Part shown: in pieces, positions 1 through 5,195 of the stretch
Position numbering within the stretch: the first letter of the stretch is position 1
How the letters are laid out: each line of letters begins with the position of its first letter
DNA from: Actinobacteria bacterium RBG_16_64_13
GTDB lineage: Bacteria; Actinomycetota; Thermoleophilia; RBG-16-64-13
DNA: 6,884 nucleotides
Assembly: GCA_001768675.1 (NCBI GenBank)
Contig: MELN01000057.1
Location: forward strand, 1-6,884
Direction of reading: 5' to 3'
The notes under the pieces: model-generated
Databases searched by the model: none
The model's input: the letters and a program-made list of their open reading frames with translations, nothing else
What the model was told of the DNA's origin: nothing
Translations under genes and position numbers: made by a program

Positions 1-180
1 GGCGACGGTCCCCATCTCGCGGATATGGGGGGAGGCCGTTTTGGCCGCCGCTTCGGCCAGCGCGGGATAGTCCTTCTGCACAGTCTCGTCGGCGACGGTC
101 CCCATCTCGCGGATATGGGGGGAGGCCGTTTTGGCCGCCGCTTCGGCCAGCGCGGGATAGTCCTTCTGCACAGTCTCGTC
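1..180. repeat. Perfect 90-bp tandem direct repeat (two copies)
   Basis: Bases 1-90 and 91-180 are identical at every position. The right boundary is exact: the match breaks at base 181 (t, against g at base 91). The left boundary cannot be seen because the window begins there, so more copies could lie outside. The period is divisible by three and lies inside the medium-subunit gene, so it duplicates 30 residues (DETVQ...MGTVA) without a frameshift. There is not one synonymous difference, so the event is very recent or is an assembly artefact at a contig end. Confidence 0.97.
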
Positions 181-435
181 TTTGGCCAGGTCCTCCAGCC
201 TGGTCAGCGCACCGACCTGCAACGCGCCGCCGTCCTGCCGGATGTAGTCGAGACCCGGGATGTTCTTGATGTTGACGAGGATCTCTGGGTATCCGTCCTC
301 CGGCAGGATGCCGTCCTTCATCTCGCCCAGGAGATCGGTACCGCCGGCGATGATGCGCGCCTTGCCGCCGGATCCCCGCAGGATGGAGGTGGCCTCTTCT
401 ACCGACTCGGCGCTTACGTGTTTGAACGTCCTCAT
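1..435 (-). CDS. Molybdenum hydroxylase FAD-binding (medium) subunit, N-terminal part
   Basis: This is the start of the flavin subunit (CoxM / XdhB type) that passes electrons from the iron-sulfur subunit to an acceptor. Only 145 residues are visible and the gene continues past base 1; family members are usually near 290 residues. Family signatures are IIAGGTDLL (residues 28-36, first FAD pyrophosphate loop), LVNIKNIPGL, VGALTRLEDLA (about 74-84), and AEAAAKTASPHIREMGTVA (about 97-115), which normally runs directly into a GGNL/GNL second FAD loop. Here residue 115 is followed instead by a second copy of residues 86-115, from the 90-base tandem repeat. The start ATG (435-433) lies 2 bases beyond the large-subunit TAG stop, with a GGAAAGG motif 7 bases upstream, so translation is probably coupled. 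The family assignment is firm. Whether the duplicated form folds and binds FAD is unknown. Confidence 0.9.
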   Translation of the reverse strand, partial: MRTFKHVSAESVEEATSILRGSGGKARIIAGGTDLLGEMKDGILPEDGYPEILVNIKNIPGLDYIRQDGGALQVGALTRLEDLAKDETVQKDYPALAEAAAKTASPHIREMGTVADETVQKDYPALAEAAAKTASPHIREMGTVA

Positions 436-437
436 GA

Positions 438-2897
438 CTAGGCCTTTCCCAGCGCTTTGAGCACCCGGTCGGGTGTGATGGGAAAGCCCTCCACCCAGGT
501 ACCGATGGCATTGTGGACCGCAGGGCTGATAAGCGCCGGCACCACGGTAGCGACGTCCTCTCCTATGCCGACCGTGCCGTAAGGACCATAGCCCATCCCC
601 GATTCCACCAGGATGGTCTCGACCTCGCCGACGTCCATCAGCGTGGGTATCTTGTAGTTGAGGAGGTTACCGTTGAGCATGATGCCGGTACGCTGGTCGT
701 AGACCACTTCCTCGGTGCGACCCCGGCCGACGCCCATGATGGCGCCGCCGTACGCCTGGCCCTCACACCCGTCCCAGTTGATCACTTTGCCGACGTCGTT
801 GACGGTGACCACCTTGATCACGTCCACCTCGCCCGTCTCGGGGTCCACCTCCACCTCCATGAAGTGGGCCTGCCGGCAGAACCGGAGCCGCACTCCCAGA
901 TAGGTGCCCCGCTGCACCTGCCACCCGTGCTCGAACATTGGAGGCGTGAAGCGGATGGGATAGTCGAGGCCTTCTTTACCGGCCAGGATAGGCTCGCCCA
1001 CAGGCGACATCAGCGGTCCCTGCGCCCCCGATGGCCCGACGAAGTCGGCCACCGTCATCCGGTTGGCAGGGTTCGCCTTCTCGAAGATCACCCCGTCTTT
1101 GATGTCCAGTTCCTCCGCCCGCTTGCCGGGGAAGGCCGGTGGGAAGCTGGTGAGCTGCGTCACTCCCCGGGGGGCGATGGCGGCCTCCAAGAGCTTCTGC
1201 CTCAGCATGCGGGCCGCGTGCCGGGTCGCCCAGCCGTTGACGCTCAAGTTGGTCGAGGTATCGGGGGTCATGGTGAAGAAGCCGGCGTCGTCCTGGTGCT
1301 TGAAGCGCACGTCTTCCATGCGAAAGCCGAGTTCGTCCGCCGCGATCTGGCAGTAGGCGGTCTCGGCGTTCTGCCCGCCGTCGCCCCGGCAGCCGAAGAT
1401 GGTGACGGTGCCGTCGTTCCGCTCCACGTACATGCCTATTTCGCTGGTTCCCGCCGAATCGTCCCACTCGTGGGTCCAGGTGAAGCCCAGCCCGTGCATC
1501 TTGCCGTTGGGCAGTTTCTTGGCCCCGGCCGGGTGCCGCTTCTCGTCCCAGCCGATGGCGGCCTTGCCCTTCTCCACGCATACCCGCAGGCTGTCGGTCA
1601 CCGGGAAACCCAGCTCGGCCTTGCGCTCGTTCAGCCAGTCGATGTCGTGCCCTTCGGCGCCGTCATTCTTGAGAGCGACCTCCACGGGGTCCAGCCCCAG
1701 GGCTTCAGCCACGCGGTTTGTCACCAGGTCGAGGCTGTAGCAGTTGCTGTTCTGCTCGCAGCGGGTGGGGACCGTCGGGCCCTTGTTCACCCACACCGCC
1801 TCGGTGCGGCCGTGCACGTGGTGCACCCTGGTGTTCTCGAGGAAGTGCTTGGCGATGCCGAACACGGGCATGGCCTGGTTGACCACCACTCCCCGTTCCT
1901 CCACAGCGGTGATGGTGCCGTCCAGCTTGGCGCCCACCTTGATGTAGAACACCCCGGCGTCCATGTTGCTGCCGTAGAAGTCCTCTCTGCGGTTGAAGAG
2001 CCACTTGACCGGGCGATTGACCCGCTTGGCCACCACCGCCGCGCAATAGGTGCCGCCCAGGTTCCAGGCCATCTGGCTCCAGCCGCCGAAGCTCGCCCCC
2101 TGGTAGAGACAGTGGACGTCGATCTTGTTCATGGCCAGGCCGCCGAACCAGGTGGAGATGGCGCGCTTGCAGATATGGGGCCGCTGCTGCTTGACCCAGA
2201 CCTCCGCGAACTCGCCGTTCCATCGCCAGACGCCGCAAGGGCGCTCCGGACCCGCCCAGGTGTTGAGCCCAAAGGTGTATTTGAATTCCAAGATCTTGTC
2301 GGCTTCCGCAAAACCCTTGGCAACGTCGCCATGCCCTTCCATGTAGATGCCGCGGGTGTCCATGTTGCTTTCGGGGTTGTTCTCGGGGTTGGAGAGGGGA
2401 GCTCCCGGCTCTTGCGCTTTCTCCACGTCGAGGACGAAGGGGCGTTGCTTCCACTCCACCTTGATGAGCCGCAAGGCGTCCTCGGCGATGGCTTCGCTGT
2501 CGGCCACCGCGAAAGCACCCACTTCCTCGCCCTGGAAGTAGGCCACGCGGGGGAGGGGCATCACGCTGTTCAGCTCGTGCCCCCCGAGACTCTCCTCGTT
2601 CTGCAGCTCAGGGTCGTCGTAGCGGAGCACGCACCTGACGCCCGGCAGCTTCTCGGCCGCGGAGGTGTCCATGCTGACGATCTCAGCGTGCGGGTGGGGG
2701 GAGGTGAGAAAGCGCCCGTACAGCATGCCGGGCAACTGCACGTCGACGGTGTACTTAGCCGCCCCGCTCGCCTTTTCGTAGCCATCGGTGCGGCGCACCC
2801 CGCGCTTGCCGATGACGTCGTAGGTCTCACGGGGATACTTGTCGGCTCGTTTGTTGTCGAAGAGCTCGAGCATCCTCTGCTTTTCGTCGCCGGTCAT
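438..2897 (-). CDS. Molybdenum hydroxylase large (molybdopterin-binding) subunit, divergent active site
   Basis: This 819-residue protein is the catalytic subunit of the xanthine dehydrogenase / aldehyde oxidase / CO dehydrogenase superfamily and should hold the Mo-molybdopterin cytosine dinucleotide cofactor. The N-terminal hammerhead domain is clear (VDVQLPGMLYGRFLTSPHPHAEI, about 51-73). Further family signatures are KQQRPH (236-241, including the Gln expected near Mo), GGQNAET (507-513, in place of GQGxxT), TSTNLSVNGWATRHAARMLRQ (about 547-567) and VGIGED (776-781), whose Glu780 matches the catalytic base Glu. Two usual Mo-site loops are altered: GASFGGWS (267-274) replaces GGGFGGKE, and NKGPTVP (371-377) replaces the RGxG loop; there is no AYRCSFR or AYRGAGR loop. 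The protein is therefore not a canonical CO or xanthine dehydrogenase. The ATG at 2897 is preferred to one at 2990 because it has a strong ribosome binding site and overlaps the small-subunit stop as ATGA, and because the 31 upstream residues look like a shadow frame of that gene. No signal peptide is seen, so it is likely cytoplasmic. Substrate unknown. Confidence 0.93.
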   Translation of the reverse strand: MTGDEKQRMLELFDNKRADKYPRETYDVIGKRGVRRTDGYEKASGAAKYTVDVQLPGMLYGRFLTSPHPHAEIVSMDTSAAEKLPGVRCVLRYDDPELQNEESLGGHELNSVMPLPRVAYFQGEEVGAFAVADSEAIAEDALRLIKVEWKQRPFVLDVEKAQEPGAPLSNPENNPESNMDTRGIYMEGHGDVAKGFAEADKILEFKYTFGLNTWAGPERPCGVWRWNGEFAEVWVKQQRPHICKRAISTWFGGLAMNKIDVHCLYQGASFGGWSQMAWNLGGTYCAAVVAKRVNRPVKWLFNRREDFYGSNMDAGVFYIKVGAKLDGTITAVEERGVVVNQAMPVFGIAKHFLENTRVHHVHGRTEAVWVNKGPTVPTRCEQNSNCYSLDLVTNRVAEALGLDPVEVALKNDGAEGHDIDWLNERKAELGFPVTDSLRVCVEKGKAAIGWDEKRHPAGAKKLPNGKMHGLGFTWTHEWDDSAGTSEIGMYVERNDGTVTIFGCRGDGGQNAETAYCQIAADELGFRMEDVRFKHQDDAGFFTMTPDTSTNLSVNGWATRHAARMLRQKLLEAAIAPRGVTQLTSFPPAFPGKRAEELDIKDGVIFEKANPANRMTVADFVGPSGAQGPLMSPVGEPILAGKEGLDYPIRFTPPMFEHGWQVQRGTYLGVRLRFCRQAHFMEVEVDPETGEVDVIKVVTVNDVGKVINWDGCEGQAYGGAIMGVGRGRTEEVVYDQRTGIMLNGNLLNYKIPTLMDVGEVETILVESGMGYGPYGTVGIGEDVATVVPALISPAVHNAIGTWVEGFPITPDRVLKALGKA
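443..449 (-). promoter_or_regulatory. Probable ribosome binding site of the FAD subunit gene
   Basis: GGAAAGG on the minus strand lies 7 bases before the ATG at 435, inside the last codons of the large-subunit gene. It is a moderate Shine-Dalgarno match and supports the chosen start. Confidence 0.5.
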
Positions 2898-3421
2898 GGC
2901 CGGGCACCTCCCGTCGGGGCGGTCACCTTCAGGACGGCTGCCGCCTCCTGTATGGCCTTGATATGCGCGGGGTAGGTGCCGCAGCGGCACAGATTGCCTA
3001 CCATGGCTTCCTTGATCTCGTCCACGGTCGGGTTCGGGTTGCGGTCAAGCAGGGCTTTGGCCGTGACCACGAAGCCCGGGGTGCAGAAGCCGCACTGCAT
3101 ACAACTATGCTTGATGTAGGCTTCGATGAGCGGGTGGTTGGCCTTGGCGATGCCCTCCACCGTCTCGATGGTCTTGCCCGAGCACTCGATGGCCAGCATC
3201 ATGCAGGAGAGGACCGGCCTGCCGTCCATGATGACGGTGCAGGCGCCGCACGCCCCTTCACCGCAGAATTCCTTGGTGCCGGTGAGCCCTAGCTTCTCCT
3301 GGAGCACGTGCAGGAGCGTCCACTGGGGCTGCACCGAGAGCCTGTGCGCTTCCCCGTTGACCTCGAGGTCTATGGCTTGCTCCGAGACGGTTCTCTTCTC
3401 CTCGACTATCGCCATGTTCAT
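2894..3421 (-). CDS. Molybdenum hydroxylase small subunit with two [2Fe-2S] clusters
   Basis: This 175-residue protein is the electron-transfer subunit (CoxS / XdhC type) linking the Mo site of the large subunit to the FAD subunit. The N-terminal plant-type ferredoxin domain has ligands Cys53, Cys58, Cys61 (CGEGACGAC) and Cys73. The C-terminal four-helix domain has Cys110 and Cys113 (QCGFCTPG) and Cys145 and Cys147 (CRCG). All eight cluster ligands are present and the length is usual for the family (about 155-175). About 17 residues precede the first beta strand, so the start could be Met1 (3421) or Met3 (3415); a GAGAGGG motif lies 4 or 10 bases upstream respectively, which slightly favours Met3. 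The TGA stop overlaps the large-subunit ATG by sharing ATGA. It is the first gene of the three-subunit set, 79 bases after ilvD. The partner substrate cannot be read from this subunit. Confidence 0.95.
   Translation of the reverse strand: MNMAIVEEKRTVSEQAIDLEVNGEAHRLSVQPQWTLLHVLQEKLGLTGTKEFCGEGACGACTVIMDGRPVLSCMMLAIECSGKTIETVEGIAKANHPLIEAYIKHSCMQCGFCTPGFVVTAKALLDRNPNPTVDEIKEAMVGNLCRCGTYPAHIKAIQEAAAVLKVTAPTGGARP
2906..2912 (-). promoter_or_regulatory. Strong ribosome binding site deciding the large-subunit start
   Basis: GGGAGGT on the minus strand ends 8 bases before the ATG at 2897, within the last codons of the small-subunit gene. With the ATGA overlap it fixes the large-subunit start at 2897 rather than the in-frame ATG 93 bases upstream, and implies translational coupling of the two subunits. 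Confidence 0.85.
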
Positions 3422-3500
3422 CCATCCCTCTCGCGGATTTCGGTCTACAAGCTCGCGCCCGCGGCGCCCGAGGCGCTCGTTCGGCGCATCTTTATCTGCG
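3422..3500 (-). other. 79-bp spacer between ilvD and the molybdenum hydroxylase genes
   Basis: This is the only gap between genes in the window. It is GC-rich and contains a short perfect hairpin, GCGCC-TCG-GGCGC on the minus strand (3476-3464), with no run of T after it, so it is not a convincing rho-independent terminator. I see no clear -35/-10 pair or operator. It is long enough to hold a promoter for the three-subunit operon, but the sequence does not show one plainly, and read-through from ilvD is equally possible. Confidence 0.5.
3426..3432 (-). promoter_or_regulatory. Probable ribosome binding site of the small subunit gene
   Basis: GAGAGGG on the minus strand is 4 bases before the ATG at 3421 and 10 bases before the in-frame ATG at 3415. 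The longer spacing is closer to normal, so Met3 may be the true start. Confidence 0.6.
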
Positions 3501-5195
3501 TTAAGAATGCCAAGATATCATCCCGTATCCACCCGCGGGGTCGCCGAGCACGGCGCCCCGGTCGGCAGCCGAGACCATGGCCACATAGCGGCCGAGCACG
3601 CCGGGCGCCGCGACGGCGGGGCGGTGCCAGGCCGCCCGGCGCGCGGCCAGCTCCTCCTCGGAGACTTCCAGGGTGAGGCCGCGCCCGGGGATGTCGATGG
3701 AGATCGGGTCGCCATCGAGTACCAGCGCGATCGGTCCTCCGTCCGCGGCTTCGGGTACCACATGGCCGACGCAGGCCCCGCGCGTCACCCCGCTGAAGCG
3801 GCCATCGGTCACCAGTGCGACCCTGTCGTCGAGACCAGCGCCAGCCAGTGTGGACGTGGGAGTAAGCATCTCCGGCATGCCTGGTCCGCCCTTGGGCCCC
3901 ACGTAGCGGATGACCATCACGCAGCCCGGCGCGATGGCGTCAACGGCGATGGCGGCTACCGCCGAGGCCTCGTCGTCGAAGACCCGCGCCGGCCCGCGAT
4001 GCCGCAGCATCTGTGGCAGTACGGCGCCCTCCTTCACTACCGCGCCGTCCGGAGCCAGGTTGCCGAACAGGACCGCCAGGCCGCCGGTCGCGCTGTAGGG
4101 CCGCGAGAGAGGCCTGATGACCTCATTGTCGCGGGGCTCCGCCGCCGCGAACTGGGGGGCAAGGCCGGCGCCGGAGATGGTCGGCGCGCCTCCGTCGATG
4201 AGCCCCGCCTCCGCGAGCCGGTGCAGCACAGCCATGACGCCCCCGGCTCGGTGCAGGTCTTCCATATACCATGAACCTGAGGGTGAGAGTTTGACCAACT
4301 GCGGCGTCCGCGCCGACGCCTCGTTGAAGGTGTCAAGTGGAAGCTCCAGCCCCGCCTCGTGCGCGATGGCTATGAGGTGGAGGACGGTGTTGGTGGAACA
4401 ACCCAGGGCGGCATCCAGCACCAGAGCGTTCCGGATGCTTGCGGACGACAAGAACCGGCGCGCGCCCCAACCCCGGCGGACCACTTCGACGGCCTGGGCC
4501 CCGGTGCGCCGGGCCAGGATCAAGCGGTCGGAGAACGGCGCCGGGATGGTCCCGTCTCCGGGCAGCGCCAATCCCAAGCATTCGGTCAAGCAGCTCATTG
4601 AATTGGCCGTGAAGAGCCCGGCGCACGAGCCGCACGTGGGGCAGGCCGCCTGTTCCAGTTCGGCCAGCTCGTCCGCGCTCAGCTTTCCGCGGTAGTAGGC
4701 GCCCACCCCTTCGAGGACGTCCTTGTTCTCGATCCTCTTGCCTCCGCGGTACCCGGCCAGCATGGGCCCGCCGCACACGACCACGGTCGGCAGGTTCAGG
4801 CGGGCCGCGGCCATCACCATGCCCGGCACCACCTTGTCGCAATTGGGGATCAGCACCAGCCCGTCCAAGGCATGCGCCCGGGCCATGATCTCCACGGAGT
4901 CGGCGATGACCTCGCGGCTCACCAGCGAGTAGTTCATACCCTCGTGGTTCATGGCCAGGCCGTCGCACACGCCGATCACGTTGAACTCGAGCGGAATCCC
5001 TCCGCCCTGATAGACCCCGTACTTGACCTGCTCCGCGATCGTGCGCAGGTGCATGTGTCCCGGGACAAGCTCGTTGAAGGAGTTGGCCACCCCGATCAGG
5101 GGGCGGTCCGCATCACCGCGGCTCACGCCGAGCGCATGAAGCAAGGAGCGGTGAGGGGCCCGCGCGGCGCCCTGCCTGATCTGGTCGCTACGCAT
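3501..5195 (-). CDS. ilvD: Dihydroxy-acid dehydratase
   Basis: IlvD converts 2,3-dihydroxyisovalerate and 2,3-dihydroxy-3-methylvalerate to the 2-keto acids that precede valine, leucine and isoleucine. The protein is 564 residues, a full length for the family, and starts with the classic MRSDQI-G-RAPHRSLL. Cluster and metal-site motifs are NCDKVVPG (118-125, Cys119) and CPTCGSCAGLFTANSM (185-200, Cys191). Later motifs are GCSTNTVLHL, HRAGGVMAVL, YVGPKGGPGMPEM and DGRFSG. At the third cluster-ligand position the motif is VPGHMHL with Gly46, as in E. coli IlvD, where [2Fe-2S] enzymes have Cys. The DGRFSG and CGSC motifs argue for IlvD over the related sugar-acid dehydratases. The ATG directly follows the TAG of the upstream GH94-type gene with no spacer, so the two are probably co-translated. 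No other branched-chain amino acid gene is in the window. Confidence 0.96.
   Translation of the reverse strand: MRSDQIRQGAARAPHRSLLHALGVSRGDADRPLIGVANSFNELVPGHMHLRTIAEQVKYGVYQGGGIPLEFNVIGVCDGLAMNHEGMNYSLVSREVIADSVEIMARAHALDGLVLIPNCDKVVPGMVMAAARLNLPTVVVCGGPMLAGYRGGKRIENKDVLEGVGAYYRGKLSADELAELEQAACPTCGSCAGLFTANSMSCLTECLGLALPGDGTIPAPFSDRLILARRTGAQAVEVVRRGWGARRFLSSASIRNALVLDAALGCSTNTVLHLIAIAHEAGLELPLDTFNEASARTPQLVKLSPSGSWYMEDLHRAGGVMAVLHRLAEAGLIDGGAPTISGAGLAPQFAAAEPRDNEVIRPLSRPYSATGGLAVLFGNLAPDGAVVKEGAVLPQMLRHRGPARVFDDEASAVAAIAVDAIAPGCVMVIRYVGPKGGPGMPEMLTPTSTLAGAGLDDRVALVTDGRFSGVTRGACVGHVVPEAADGGPIALVLDGDPISIDIPGRGLTLEVSEEELAARRAAWHRPAVAAPGVLGRYVAMVSAADRGAVLGDPAGGYGMISWHS

Noticed and set aside
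25..441. Plus-strand 138-codon frame with an apparent internal protein repeat
   Set aside because: The repeat in its translation is only the 90-base DNA duplication read on the wrong strand. The minus-strand frame encodes a clear FAD-binding subunit.
513..2975. 820-codon open frame on the plus strand opposite the large-subunit gene
   Set aside because: Its translation has no recognisable domain, is very rich in His, Val, Ala and Gly, and mirrors the codon pattern of the real minus-strand gene. Long antisense frames are expected in GC-rich coding DNA.
2898..2990. N-terminal extension of the large subunit to an ATG at 2990
   Set aside because: The extra 31 residues match nothing in the family and overlap the small-subunit C-terminal codons in another frame. 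The ATG at 2897 has a strong ribosome binding site and an ATGA overlap.
438..3421. Assignment as aerobic CO dehydrogenase (coxSL)
   Set aside because: The large subunit lacks the AYRCSFR active-site loop of form I and the AYRGAGR loop of form II. Only the superfamily can be claimed.
3464..3476. Rho-independent terminator after ilvD
   Set aside because: The stem is only 5 base pairs and no T-run follows it on the minus strand.
3126..4274. Plus-strand 382-codon frame across the small subunit, the spacer and the end of ilvD
   Set aside because: It is antisense to two well-supported genes, low in complexity and without domain signatures.
3501..5195. Sugar-acid dehydratase (xylonate, gluconate or similar) instead of IlvD
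   Set aside because: The RAPHRSL start, the CPTCGSCAGLFTANSM motif and DGRFSG are typical of dihydroxy-acid dehydratase; sugar-acid dehydratases differ at these sites.
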